From assembly GCA_016710465.1 (NCBI GenBank), contig JADJVS010000001.1:52555-116554 (forward strand): a stretch of 64,000 nt of DNA, read 5' to 3'. A model generated the notes under the pieces. It was not told the origin of the DNA and ran no database searches. It saw nothing but the letters and a program-made list of their open reading frames with translations. Below, piece by piece: positions 53,439-63,391 of this stretch (position 1 is its first letter; each line of letters begins with the position of its first letter). This DNA comes from Sulfuritalea sp. GTDB lineage: Bacteria; Pseudomonadota; Gammaproteobacteria; Burkholderiales; Rhodocyclaceae. The position numbers and the translations under genes are program-made.

Positions 53439-53459
53439 GCCGACACCTGTCCTTGCAAG

Positions 53460-54877
53460 GTAGTGTGCTGACTTGTGTGCAAAAGCGTCTGCAGTAGGAA
53501 GCAGGCGGGTGGTCATGGTAAGAGGTTGACTGTCGAGATCGACCTTGAACCCCTTGGGAGGGCAAACCATGACCACGAGTAAGCGTAGTACGAAGTTGTC
53601 GGCAGTGGAAGCCGTCGCGGGCGACCGCGACCTGATGAAGGCGCTGATGAAGGAGGCGCTGCAGGAAGTACTGGAAGGCGAGATGACCGAGTTTCTGGGA
53701 GCGGAGCCGGGAGAACGCACGGAAGCCCGCAACGGCTATCGGGCGGGCTACTACGGCCGCAACCTGGTGACCCGGATCGGCAAGCTCGAATTGCGCGTCC
53801 CGCGGGATAGGGGTGGGGAATTCTCCACGGCCCTGTTCGAGCGCTACGCCCGCAGCGAGAAAGCACTGGTGGCAGCGCTGGCGGAGATGTACGTGCAAGG
53901 CGTCTCCACCCGCAAGGTCAAGACCATTACCGAGGAACTGTGCGGCCACAGCTTCTCGGCCAGCACCATCAGCGCCATCAACAAGGGGCTGGACGAGGCC
54001 CTTGCCCGGTTTGCCCACCGCCCTCTCGATGAACCCTATCCCTACCTGATCCTCGATGCCCGTTATGAGCGGGTACGGGACAGCGGCGTGATCGCCCACC
54101 AGGCCGTGCTCATCGCCATCGGTATCAACTGGGAGGGCAAGCGGCAGGTGCTGGCGGTGGAAATGGCCAACCGGGAGAGCCAGAGCAGTTGGAAGGACTT
54201 TCTGCTGCGCCTGAAGGAACGCGGCCTGTCGGGCGTCGAATTCGTCGTCTCCGACGACCATGCCGGGCTGAAGAAGGCGATCTTCGCGGTTCTGACGGAA
54301 GCGGCCTGGCAGCGCTGCTATGTGCATTTTCTGAGGAACGCCCTGGATTACCTGCCGAGAAAGGCCGACGACGACTGTCTTCAGGAATTGCGCTGGATCT
54401 ATGACCGGCGCGACATTCAGGAAGCCCAGCAGGATCTGGCGGCCTGGATCGGGAAATGGCAGGGCAAGTACCCGAAGCTGGTGGACTGGGTGGAGGGCAA
54501 CATCATCGAGACGCTGACCTTCTACCGCTTGCCGCGGGCGCACCACAAGCATCTGAAGAGCACGAACATGCTGGAACGGCTGAATGAGGAGATCAAGCGT
54601 CGAACGCTGGTGGTGCGCATCTTCCCGAATACGGAATCCTGCCTGCGGCTGATCCGGGCACTGTGCGTGGAGACCCACGAAACCTGGCTGGAGGACAACC
54701 GGTATCTGAACATGACGTTCCTGGCGGAACAGAAGAAGGAGGCACTGAGACTGGCCGCCTGAAGCGGCCGCGCGCTGCGGGCGCCGCTCCGGGCTACGCC
54801 CTGCGCGCCACCCACAGCGCAACAGGATCAACCAATTACCTGATCAACATATTTGCACAACTTGACGCACACAACTT
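53460..54877 (+). mobile_element. IS256-family insertion sequence
   Basis: About 1.42 kb, bounded by a 9-bp direct repeat CCTTGCAAG (53451-53459 and 54878-54886), the expected target duplication. The inner ends are imperfect inverted repeats sharing GTGTGC and TTGTG(T)GCAAA. One intact transposase inside. The element lies between torD and its presumed terminator and interrupts no gene. Confidence 0.85.
53569..54762 (+). CDS. IS256-family transposase
   Basis: 397 residues from ATG 53569, with GGGAGG upstream. Mutator-like DDE transposase: EMTEFLGAEPGERTEARNGYRAGYY near 40, first Asp in LILDARYERVRDSG near 160, second in VVSDDHAGLKKAI near 227, and glutamate in HLKSTNMLERLNEEIKRR near 330. Length and motifs are complete, so it is probably active. 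The frame opens at 53545 but ATG 53569 has the better ribosome site. Confidence 0.96.
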   Translation: MTTSKRSTKLSAVEAVAGDRDLMKALMKEALQEVLEGEMTEFLGAEPGERTEARNGYRAGYYGRNLVTRIGKLELRVPRDRGGEFSTALFERYARSEKALVAALAEMYVQGVSTRKVKTITEELCGHSFSASTISAINKGLDEALARFAHRPLDEPYPYLILDARYERVRDSGVIAHQAVLIAIGINWEGKRQVLAVEMANRESQSSWKDFLLRLKERGLSGVEFVVSDDHAGLKKAIFAVLTEAAWQRCYVHFLRNALDYLPRKADDDCLQELRWIYDRRDIQEAQQDLAAWIGKWQGKYPKLVDWVEGNIIETLTFYRLPRAHHKHLKSTNMLERLNEEIKRRTLVVRIFPNTESCLRLIRALCVETHETWLEDNRYLNMTFLAEQKKEALRLAA

Positions 54878-54887
54878 CCTTGCAAGC

Positions 54888-55649
54888 CTACCAGCTTGGT
54901 CCGGAAGCGCCCGGAAAGAAGCGGACCGGTTCCGCAAGCGCATCACCGACACGCTGCGAATTCAGTTGCGTGGCGACCTCATCGGCGGTCAAGGCCGCTT
55001 CCCCGAGATTGCCGGCGATCAGGGCCCGCAACTGGTCGCACCAGGCAAAGCTCAGCGTCGCCAGCGCGGCATAGAAGGGCGTTTCGCAACGGGCGGCAAC
55101 ACGCCGCGCGAAATCGGCAAGCCAGCGCAAGAGATGGAAATCCATGAACCGTCCCAGGCTGCGCCAGTCGTCCGCATTCGCCGCGGAATTCAGCAGGCGG
55201 GCGACAAACTGCAACTGAAACACCAGGTGGTCATCCGGGCGCAGGCGCCAGTCGGGGACGACCAAGCCGCGGGCCTTGTACTCCTCGCGCAACTCGAACA
55301 TCGGCGACTGGCACACGAGGTGGTCGTCGGAAAGCCAGTAGGACTCGCTGGGCGAAGCGCCGTAAGCGCCGGTGAGGTAGATCGCGGCAAAGTCCGCCGC
55401 CAGCCCATCCATGCATGCCGTATCGGGATCGGACGGCAGCGCCGCAAGCGCCAGGCGCATGGCCTCGACCCCGTCGCGCGCCGCGTCATCGCGCGGCAGC
55501 ATGGCGAGGCTGCCGGGAAAACCCGCCTGGCGCAGCGCCAAGAGCAGCGCCGGGGTGAGTTCCCGATCATGCAGCAGCGCAAGGCTGGCGAAGTCCTCCG
55601 CCAGCGCGGCGCCCAATTCCGCGCTCAACTCCAGGCCCAGGGGCATCAA
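54888..55649 (-). CDS. TorD/DmsD-family molybdoenzyme chaperone
   Basis: 253 residues, all-helical. The family region reads SPSESYWLSDDHLVCQSPMFELREEYKARGLV near 110-140, followed by PDDHLVFQLQFVARLL. These chaperones hold the apo-form of a Tat-exported DMSO-reductase-family subunit until the cofactor is inserted. It starts over the stop of the FeS subunit (TGATG). Its stop is one base past the IS256 target duplication, so it survived the insertion. Confidence 0.88.
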   Translation of the reverse strand: MMPLGLELSAELGAALAEDFASLALLHDRELTPALLLALRQAGFPGSLAMLPRDDAARDGVEAMRLALAALPSDPDTACMDGLAADFAAIYLTGAYGASPSESYWLSDDHLVCQSPMFELREEYKARGLVVPDWRLRPDDHLVFQLQFVARLLNSAANADDWRSLGRFMDFHLLRWLADFARRVAARCETPFYAALATLSFAWCDQLRALIAGNLGEAALTADEVATQLNSQRVGDALAEPVRFFPGASGPSW

Positions 55650-56309
55650 ACCTTGCCCTTGCTGTGGGGTACAAAGGCAATCGAGGGATGGGTCAGCTCA
55701 GGATCGGCGAAATTCTTGACCTGGCGCACCGGCTTGTCGTGCGGACCGATGGCGGTAGTCTTGTGGCTGCCGTCCCAGAGCGCCTCGATCGGGCCGATGT
55801 CGAGCACACGCATCATGCAGGCCATGACGCAATAGGGCTTGCGCCCGGCCTCGATCTCGTCGACGCACATGTTGCACTTCTGGACGATCTGCTCCTTCGG
55901 GTTCCATTGCGGCGCACCGTAGGGACAGGCCGCCTCGCAGCGGCGGCAACCAATGCACAAGGTCGAGTCGATATCCACGATGCCGTCGGCCTCGCGCTTC
56001 CAGATCGCCCCTGTGGGGCAGGTCGGCAGGCAGGCCGGTTCGGCGCAGTGGTTGCAGGACATGTTCTCCTTTGTAGGCGAACACGTCCGGGTAATGGCCG
56101 CCTTCGACGTACATCACGCGGCGGAAGCGCGGACCCGGCGGCAGTCCGTTCTTGTCCTTGCAGGCGATTTCGCAGGCGCGGCAGCCGATGCAATCGACGT
56201 TGTGGTGGATGAAGCCGAGCTGCTTCGCCGGCTTGACCGGTTCGTAGGTCTGCGCCACCTTGCGTTCGAGGGCGACCTTGACCTGCTTCATGTCGAGCTT
56301 TTTCGTCAT
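55646..56309 (-). pseudogene. DmsB-like 4Fe-4S subunit, one frameshift
   Basis: Two frames give one protein of about 220 residues. Frame one starts MTKKLDMKQVKVALERK (56309) and has the first cluster motif CIGCRACEIACKDK. At 56070-56072 a run of three A (minus strand) should be two: then it reads VFAYKENMSCNHC and continues to 55646 with CNHCAEPACLPTCPTG, CIGCRRCEAACPYGAP and CNMCVDEIEAGRKPYCVMAC. Four [4Fe-4S] clusters pass electrons to the Tat-exported catalytic subunit. Eleven bp behind it. All cysteines are kept, arguing for an error or very recent shift. Confidence 0.9.
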
Positions 56310-56319
56310 GGTCGTGTCC

Positions 56320-58896
56320 TCACGCGTCGCGCCGGAAAATGTAGGACCGCGCCGTGGCCTGGCTGTCCCATCCGGGACGATGTTCCAGGGCCGACTTGCG
56401 GATGTTCGCCAGTATGGTGTTGTAGGCGAAGGCGCCGGCCGGGCTGGGCTCATCCTTGGTCAGAAAGTCCGGGTTGCCGGACCGATCGATACCCTTCTTG
56501 TCGAGATCCATCCATGAACCTTCAAAAATAACCGCGACGCCCGGCATGCAGCGCTCGGTGACATAGGCCGGAACGACGACGGTACCGCGGTCATTCCAGA
56601 CCTCGACGATGTCGCCGGTCTTGATCTCCAGCCGCCGTGCATCGCTGGCGTTCATCGTGACTTCCTGCTGGTAGGTCTCGCGCAGCCACGGAATGTTGTT
56701 GAAAATCGAGTGCGTCCGGTGGCGCGGGTGTGGCGTGATCAAATGGAAAGGGTAGTCCTTCACTTTCTTCGTGTCACCAAGCCATTCAAAGGGCTCCACC
56801 CATTTCGGGATGGCCGGGATCGGGTAGCCGTACTGGGTCTTGGTCCAGTCCTTGACCTGAGCCAGCGTGGTCGAGAATATCTCGATCCTGCCCGACGGCG
56901 TCTCGAAAGGCTCGCCCTCTTCGATCTGCGCGCGGAAGGCCACCAGCGGCTTGTCGAACTTGAACTTGTAGACGCCCCGACGCTTGAATTCCTCCCAGCT
57001 CATGGTGACGTGCTGGTGGTCCTGCACCTTTTTCCACCAGGCGACAAGATAGGCTTCGTCGGTGGCATCGGGGTTCTGGAAATAGTTTCTATCGGCGCGC
57101 GGGTTGTAGCGCTTGCCGAAGTTCTTGAGCGAAGGATCGAGCGCTTCGAGGCGCCAGGCCAGCTCGGTGTACACCTGCAGATCTGTCCTGGATTCGCCCA
57201 TCGGCTCTATGACTTTAGGCCGGTGGATGTAGTAGTGGCCCTTGTACCAGGGCAGGGCCACGTCGTGGCGCTCGAAGTGCGTGGCGATCGGCAGCAGGAC
57301 ATCGGCCCACAGGCCGGACGGGGTGATGGTCGAGTCGGAGCAGACCACCAGCTCCAGCTTTTTGATCGCCTCGATTTCCTTGTTGATGTTGGTGAGCTGG
57401 TTGAACCAGTCCGAGCCGTGCCAGAAGATCGCCTTGATGTTGGGGATGTTGCCGTCGAGCGCGTCGTCGCGGGGCCAGCAGCCGATCTCCTCGCGTTTGA
57501 CATTGGGATAGTTGAGCACGCAATGCGCCCAGCGGTCGGACTTGATCGAAGCCCACCAGAGGTTGGCGTTTTCGTCATAGGGATAAGCCACGCTCTCGGC
57601 GTGCCAGCCCTTGCCGACGCCCTCGGCGCAACCGCCGAGGATGCCGATGTTTCCGGTCATCGCCTGCAGCGCCGCGGCCATGCGGTTGTACTGCTCGCCG
57701 TAGGCGTTGCGCCCCGGCGCCCAGGAAGCCTTGAGCGCCGCCGGCTTGGTACGGGCATACATGTCGGCCAGCTTGACGATGTCCGCCGCCGGCACGCCGC
57801 AGATCTTCTCGGCCCACTCGGGCGTCTTGGGCACGCCGTCCGACGTGCCCATGATGTAGTCCTTGAAGCTCTCCTGCCCCTTCGCCCAGTCCGGCATCGT
57901 GCCCGCGTCCATGCCTTGCACGAACTCGTCGATGAACTTCTGGTCCTGCAGATTGCTGGCGAAGATGTAGTGCGCCATGCCGGCCAGCATCGCCGCATCG
58001 GTGTTGGGCCGGATCGGAATCCACCAGGCATCGTAGGCTGCGGCCGAGTCGGTGTATTGCGGATCGACGACAACAAACTTGCAGCCGCGCTGCTTGGCCA
58101 TGCGCATGTAATAGAAAGTATTGCCGCCGTGGAAGGTGTAGGCCGGGTTCCAGCCCCACATGATCATCAGCTTGGTGTCGGCGAACGCATCGTCCTCGTT
58201 GCCGTCCTCGATGGTGCCGAAGGTCATGCGCGAACTGAAGGTGGTGCCCTGGTAGCTGGGCACCGACCACGAGTTGGTGCGGCAGCCGAACATGCCGAGA
58301 AAGCGCGCCAGCAGGCCCTCGATCTGGTCCGACTTGTGCAGGACGCCGTAGGAGGTACCGGCATAGGCCTGGTCGAGGATTGCCGTCGGACCGTACTTGG
58401 TCTTCAGCTCGACCATTTTCTTCGCGATGTGGTCGAGCGCCTCGTCCCAACTCACGCGCTTGAAGCGGCCTTCGCCACGCTCGCCGACGCGCATCATCGG
58501 ATACAGCAGGCGCTCGGGTGAATACAGGCGCGAGCGATACGAACGGCCGCGCAGACAGGCCCTGAGTTGCGGCTCCTCGAAGGTATCCTTGCCGAAGGCG
58601 CCGTTTTCCTGGTAGCGGCCGTCGTCGGTGGACAGGCGGACGATGACGTCGCCCTTCTTGTGCGCGACCAGCATGTGCCGCGAACCGCAGTTGTGGTCGC
58701 AACTGGTCACGACCGTGGTGAGCTGGTCGTCGGCATAGTGCGGCGCGTAGGCAAAGGCCTGCGCCTCCTTTTTCTGCATCGTCATCTCGATCAGTCCGCC
58801 GGCACCGGCAAGCGCAGCACCTGCCGCGGTGGTCTTGATGAAACTGCGGCGGCCGGGATTCAGGATGTCCATCGTCGCTTCGTGAGTCGGTTTCAT
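56320..58896 (-). CDS. DMSO-reductase-family molybdopterin oxidoreductase, Tat-exported
   Basis: 858 residues. Twin-arginine signal GRRSFIKTTAAGAALAG at 15-31. FeS domain: Cys66, Cys70, His74 and Cys114 (SCDHNCGSRHMLV ... LRACLRGRS); E. coli DmsA has cysteine where His74 is. The body follows DmsA closely (RLLYPMMRVGERGEGRFKRVSWDEALDHI), with a serine in VPSYQGTTF as the likely Mo ligand, and ends with the molybdopterin-binding domain (HPRHRTHSIFNN). It probably reduces or oxidises a small substrate in the periplasm; which one cannot be told. ATG 58872 is an alternative start. Confidence 0.9.
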   Translation of the reverse strand: MKPTHEATMDILNPGRRSFIKTTAAGAALAGAGGLIEMTMQKKEAQAFAYAPHYADDQLTTVVTSCDHNCGSRHMLVAHKKGDVIVRLSTDDGRYQENGAFGKDTFEEPQLRACLRGRSYRSRLYSPERLLYPMMRVGERGEGRFKRVSWDEALDHIAKKMVELKTKYGPTAILDQAYAGTSYGVLHKSDQIEGLLARFLGMFGCRTNSWSVPSYQGTTFSSRMTFGTIEDGNEDDAFADTKLMIMWGWNPAYTFHGGNTFYYMRMAKQRGCKFVVVDPQYTDSAAAYDAWWIPIRPNTDAAMLAGMAHYIFASNLQDQKFIDEFVQGMDAGTMPDWAKGQESFKDYIMGTSDGVPKTPEWAEKICGVPAADIVKLADMYARTKPAALKASWAPGRNAYGEQYNRMAAALQAMTGNIGILGGCAEGVGKGWHAESVAYPYDENANLWWASIKSDRWAHCVLNYPNVKREEIGCWPRDDALDGNIPNIKAIFWHGSDWFNQLTNINKEIEAIKKLELVVCSDSTITPSGLWADVLLPIATHFERHDVALPWYKGHYYIHRPKVIEPMGESRTDLQVYTELAWRLEALDPSLKNFGKRYNPRADRNYFQNPDATDEAYLVAWWKKVQDHQHVTMSWEEFKRRGVYKFKFDKPLVAFRAQIEEGEPFETPSGRIEIFSTTLAQVKDWTKTQYGYPIPAIPKWVEPFEWLGDTKKVKDYPFHLITPHPRHRTHSIFNNIPWLRETYQQEVTMNASDARRLEIKTGDIVEVWNDRGTVVVPAYVTERCMPGVAVIFEGSWMDLDKKGIDRSGNPDFLTKDEPSPAGAFAYNTILANIRKSALEHRPGWDSQATARSYIFRRDA

Positions 58897-58899
58897 GGT

Positions 58900-59769
58900 T
58901 CAGTGGCCCGCCGGTTTGGTAGAGGATGACTGGGTCAGGAAACGAATTTCCGAATGGCCCGGACGCAGCCTCGCCCATTCGGGCGTGACTTCAGGCATGC
59001 CGGGCCAGGGATTGCGCGCGTAGGGATAACTGGTGCGATACCAGGCGCGACCACCATGGCAACCGAAACAGACGTCGGCGCCGGTCTTGGTGGCCTGCCC
59101 GGCCTTCGCGGCGTCTTCGATGGCGTCGGCCTTGAGGTAACTGACCTGGTGCCGGTTGGTACGAAATGCGGCGTGGCAGCCGAGGCAGTCATTCTGGAAC
59201 ATGTCCTTGACCTCGGACCAGGGGCCGGGCAGGCCCATGATCTCCTTGGCCGGCATCTGGCCATGGCACTTGAGGCAAGCGGTTTCCGGATTGACCTGCT
59301 TCCTCAGCGTGAACCCGGCGTCGATCTGAGGCGTGGACGTCGCCGAGGCTCCTTGGGCCTCCTCGCGCGGGTCATGGCCCTGATGGCAGGTATTGCAGTT
59401 GAGGTTCATCAACTGCCTGGCCAGCGGGGTCACCAGATGCCGGCGATGAAAGCTGTCCTGCTCGCCGCTGTACGTGCTGGTGCGCTGGTACCAGGCGACG
59501 CTGTCGGCGGCGCGGACGCCGGCCGGTGACGCGAGACGCGGCTTGTCCTCCAGCACTTCCTTGTGGCAGGCCAGGCATTGCGCGTCGGTCGCGGTGTCGA
59601 TGGCCGGCTTGAAATGCAGGGGGCTGTAGCTTGCCCGCAGCAGCTTCCCGTCGAGGTCCATGATGCGTTCCCGGTCGGCAGCCTGCTGAGCATCCCTGCC
59701 CGCCGCGATTCCCCACGCCGAGGCAAGGATCACCAGGGCGACAAGAATCCATTTGATCGAATTTTCCAT
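58900..59769 (-). CDS. Membrane-anchored pentaheme cytochrome c
   Basis: 289 residues. One uncleaved N-terminal helix (IKWILVALVILASAWGIAAG). Five heme sites: CLACH, CNTCH, CLKCH, CLGCH and CFGCH. Additional histidines (HRRH, HQGH, NRH) could be distal ligands. It probably links the quinone pool or another cytochrome to the molybdoenzyme, replacing the DmsC anchor that is missing from this operon. Three bp before the catalytic gene. Confidence 0.93.
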   Translation of the reverse strand: MENSIKWILVALVILASAWGIAAGRDAQQAADRERIMDLDGKLLRASYSPLHFKPAIDTATDAQCLACHKEVLEDKPRLASPAGVRAADSVAWYQRTSTYSGEQDSFHRRHLVTPLARQLMNLNCNTCHQGHDPREEAQGASATSTPQIDAGFTLRKQVNPETACLKCHGQMPAKEIMGLPGPWSEVKDMFQNDCLGCHAAFRTNRHQVSYLKADAIEDAAKAGQATKTGADVCFGCHGGRAWYRTSYPYARNPWPGMPEVTPEWARLRPGHSEIRFLTQSSSTKPAGH

Positions 59770-59773
59770 GACT

Positions 59774-60118
59774 TTACCGGCCCTGCTTTACCGTGGATTG
59801 AGGGGCTCCGCTGAACCACTGGCGCAGATCGTAATAGCCCGGCCCTCCCGGGTGGTTGAAGGGTGTGTACCAGGCGCCCTGATCATCGAGGAAGCGGAGG
59901 CTCGCCGGCACCGGTGCGCTGACTCCGGTCAAGGCCCGCGCACGCCAGGCGGCGTCGGGGGTAAAACCGCTGATTGCGGGTGCACCTGCCGGTCGCTGGT
60001 GGGGCACAAGGCCCGCAACAAAGCTCGCCCCAGATGACTCCACAGCCTGTGCCATGTTGGGCAACGCCAAAATCAGCGTTGCTGCCAGTAGTGCCGCATG
60101 CTCAAGCTTTTGATTCAT
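59774..60118 (-). CDS. Small periplasmic protein of unknown function
   Basis: 114 residues from ATG 60118. Signal peptide MNQKLEHAALLAATLILALPNMAQA / VESS. No heme motif. The C-terminal GAWYTPFNHPGGPGYYDLRQW is unusually rich in aromatic and glycine residues and looks conserved-type. Four bp before the pentaheme cytochrome, so it is likely an accessory subunit. Family not recognised. The in-frame TTG at 60133 is less likely. Confidence 0.75.
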   Translation of the reverse strand: MNQKLEHAALLAATLILALPNMAQAVESSGASFVAGLVPHQRPAGAPAISGFTPDAAWRARALTGVSAPVPASLRFLDDQGAWYTPFNHPGGPGYYDLRQWFSGAPQSTVKQGR

Positions 60119-60131
60119 GGCAGTCTTTCGC

Positions 60132-60172
60132 AAAAAGCGCGGATGAAGGGGAGGAGAGTCACCTTCATCCGC
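60132..60172 (-). terminator. Intrinsic terminator/attenuator between the Met-rich gene and the molybdoenzyme operon
   Basis: Minus-strand stem GCGGATGAAGG / CCTTCATCCGC (60172-60162 and 60149-60139, 12-nt loop) followed by GCTTTTT. It lies behind the Met-rich gene and just before the next start, so it probably ends that mRNA and limits read-through. Confidence 0.85.
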
Positions 60173-60213
60173 GGAACAACATCCTAGCTTACGACTTTAG
60201 TAAAGCACCGCTA

Positions 60214-60738
60214 TTACTTCTTGCCTTCCATGCCGGACATGCCCTTCTGACCTTCCATGCCGCTCATGCCCTTCTGGCCGGACATGCCGGACATGCCCTT
60301 CTGACCTTCCATGCCGCTCATGCCCTTCTGACCGGACATGCCAGACATGCCCTTCTGACCTTCCATCCCGGACATGCCAGACATACCCTTCTGGCCTTCC
60401 ATGCCGGACATTCCGGACATGCCTTCCTGCTTGGCCTTCTTCTTTTTCTTGCCTTCCATGCCCGACATGCCTTCCATGCCAGACATACCCTTCTGACCTT
60501 CCATGCCGCTCATGCCCTTCTGACCGGACATACCCGACATGCCCTTCTGGCCTTCCATGCCGCTCATGCCGGACATGCCCTTCTGACCTTCCATGCCACT
60601 CATGCCCTTCTGACCGGACATACCCGACATGCCCTTCTGACCTTCCATACCGCTCATGCCCTTCTGCTCGGCGGCAACAGCGGCACCGGCGACAGCCAGG
60701 GAAACGATCGAAGCAACAACGATGGTCTTGATTTTCAT
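60214..60738 (-). CDS. Exported methionine-rich tandem-repeat protein
   Basis: 174 residues. Signal peptide (MKIKTIVVASIVSLAVAGAAVA / AEQKG). The rest is almost only copies of a nine-residue unit QKGMSGMEG or QKGMSGMSG, with a few three-residue expansions (GMSGM). A central basic spacer KKKKKAKQE near the middle splits it into two roughly equal arrays. About one residue in five is methionine; there is no cysteine or histidine. Met-rich M-x-x-M repeats in CopA/PcoA-type proteins bind copper(I), so metal binding or oxidant scavenging is possible but unproven. It has its own promoter and terminator. Confidence 0.85.
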   Translation of the reverse strand: MKIKTIVVASIVSLAVAGAAVAAEQKGMSGMEGQKGMSGMSGQKGMSGMEGQKGMSGMSGMEGQKGMSGMSGQKGMSGMEGQKGMSGMEGMSGMEGKKKKKAKQEGMSGMSGMEGQKGMSGMSGMEGQKGMSGMSGQKGMSGMEGQKGMSGMSGQKGMSGMEGQKGMSGMEGKK

Positions 60739-60771
60739 GTGTGCAAACCTCTTCGAAGAGTAAGAATTTTC

Positions 60772-60787
60772 CGGTCCCGTCGGACCG
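60772..60787 (-). other. Leader hairpin of the Met-rich gene
   Basis: 6-bp stem CGGTCC / GGACCG with a 4-nt loop about 35-50 bases before the start codon, in the 5' untranslated part of the predicted mRNA. Confidence 0.4.
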
Positions 60788-60863
60788 AAACCCGAGGCTC
60801 CCCCCCCATTGCAGAGTAGTCCTCAAACCCAACCGGCATCGTTGATGCACGATCAGCCACTTG

Positions 60864-60892
60864 ATTGTAGCGCAAGGAAATGGCCATATCAA
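60864..60892 (-). promoter_or_regulatory. Promoter of the Met-rich repeat gene
   Basis: Minus strand TTGATA (60892-60887) and TACAAT (60869-60864), 17-nt spacer. Predicted leader is about 120 nt. The rest of the 314-bp gap to the acyl-CoA dehydrogenase gene shows nothing else clear. Confidence 0.65.
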
Positions 60893-61052
60893 TAAACTAT
60901 TTAGGGTTATCGGGTAGTCACCAAACAGCTCGGGCCGGAGGCAAACACGGCTCGCCGGCTTGTCAGACCAGCCGAAGTCGCGTAGGATGAATGCGGAACT
61001 ATGTTCCACTATGCAGTCCTACACTTCCGTCTTTCCCAAGGACATCCAAGCC

Positions 61053-62261
<1,209 letters not shown>

Positions 62262-62265
62262 CACC

Positions 62266-63389
62266 ATGAACTTCGACTACACGGAAGAACAGACTGCCCT
62301 GCAGGACACCCTGCGCCGCTTCTTCGCCCGCGACTACGGCTTCGAACATCGCCGCGCGATGAGCAGATCAGCGGACGGATTCGATCGCGCCGCCTGGGCC
62401 ACGTTCGCGGAATTCCGGCATCCTCGCCCTACCCTTCCCCGAAGACTTCGGCGGGCTTGACGGCAGCGCCGTCGACAGCATGCTGGTCATGGAAATGCTC
62501 GGCCGCGGCCTCGCCCTCGAACCCTACCTGCCCAGCGTCATACTTTGCGGCGGCCTGATTCGCGATGCCGGCAGCGCCGCGCAAAAGGAGGCCCTGCTGC
62601 CGGCGCTCTCCGGTGGCGAACTAATGCTGGCCTTCGCCCACTGTGAAGCCGGTGGCCGCTACGCCCTCGACCACGTCACCACCCAGGCCACACCGGCCGG
62701 CGGCGGCTGGAAGCTTGACGGCGCCAAGGCCGTTGTTCTCGCGGCTCCCTCAGCACATAAATTCATTGTTTCCGCGCAGGACGGCACGGGCCTCTCGCTC
62801 TTCCTGGTCGACGCCAAGGCGCCCGGACTGAGCCTGCGCAGCTACCCGACCCAGGACGGCGCGCGCGCCGCGGACGTCCGCCTCGACGCAGTGCAGGTCG
62901 GCGCCGAGGCCCTGATCGGCCCCGCAGGCGGCGCCCTGCCGCTGATCGAGCGCGCAATCGACTACGCCAATGCCGCGCTCTGCGCCGAGGCCGTCGGCAT
63001 CATGTCGGCGCTCAACGAGATCACGCTTGAATATCTGAAGACGCGCAAGCAGTTCGGCGTACCGATCGGCAAGTTCCAGGCCCTGCAGCACCGCATGGCC
63101 GACATGGTGATCGCCACCGAGCAGGCCCGTTCCATGGCCACCCTGGCCGCCGTACGCGCCGACTCGGACGACGCCGCCGAGCGCAGCCGCGGCGTCGCCG
63201 CCGCCAAGGCCTACGTGCTGCAGTCGGCGCGCCTGGTCGGCCAACAGGCGGTGCAACTTCATGGCGGCATGGGCGTGGCCGACGAACTCAACGTCGGCCA
63301 CTACTTCAAGCGCCTGACCATGATCGCACTCACTTTCGGCGACGTCGATTACCACCTCGGCCGATTCCGACACCTTGCTGGCCGCCTGA
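62266..63389 (+). pseudogene. Acyl-CoA dehydrogenase 2, two frameshifts
   Basis: Start ATG 62266 (MNFDYTEEQTALQDTLRRFFARDYG). One extra C at 62415-62416 shifts the frame; dropping it gives TFAEFGILALPFPEDFGGLDGSAVD. The body then runs in one frame (AIDYANAALCAEAVGIM, TRKQFGVPIGKFQALQHRMADM, QAVQLHGGMGVADE) to GDVDYHLGRF. Near 63365-63368 another shift would bring the stop TGA at 63387-63389. Without it the frame runs on into the next gene. About 370 residues; likely partner of dehydrogenase 1 in a heteromeric or shared pathway. Confidence 0.82.
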
Positions 63390-63391
63390 CA

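Noticed and set aside
60214..60738. Possible CRISPR array
   Set aside because: The repeats are contiguous 27-bp coding units without unique spacers, translating to a clean protein; no cas genes nearby.
59974..60819. Plus-strand opening rich in H-A-L-L-T-F-H-A repeats, antisense to the Met-rich gene
   Set aside because: It exists only because the 27-bp repeat is open in several frames. The minus-strand frame has a signal peptide, promoter, ribosome site and terminator; this one has none.
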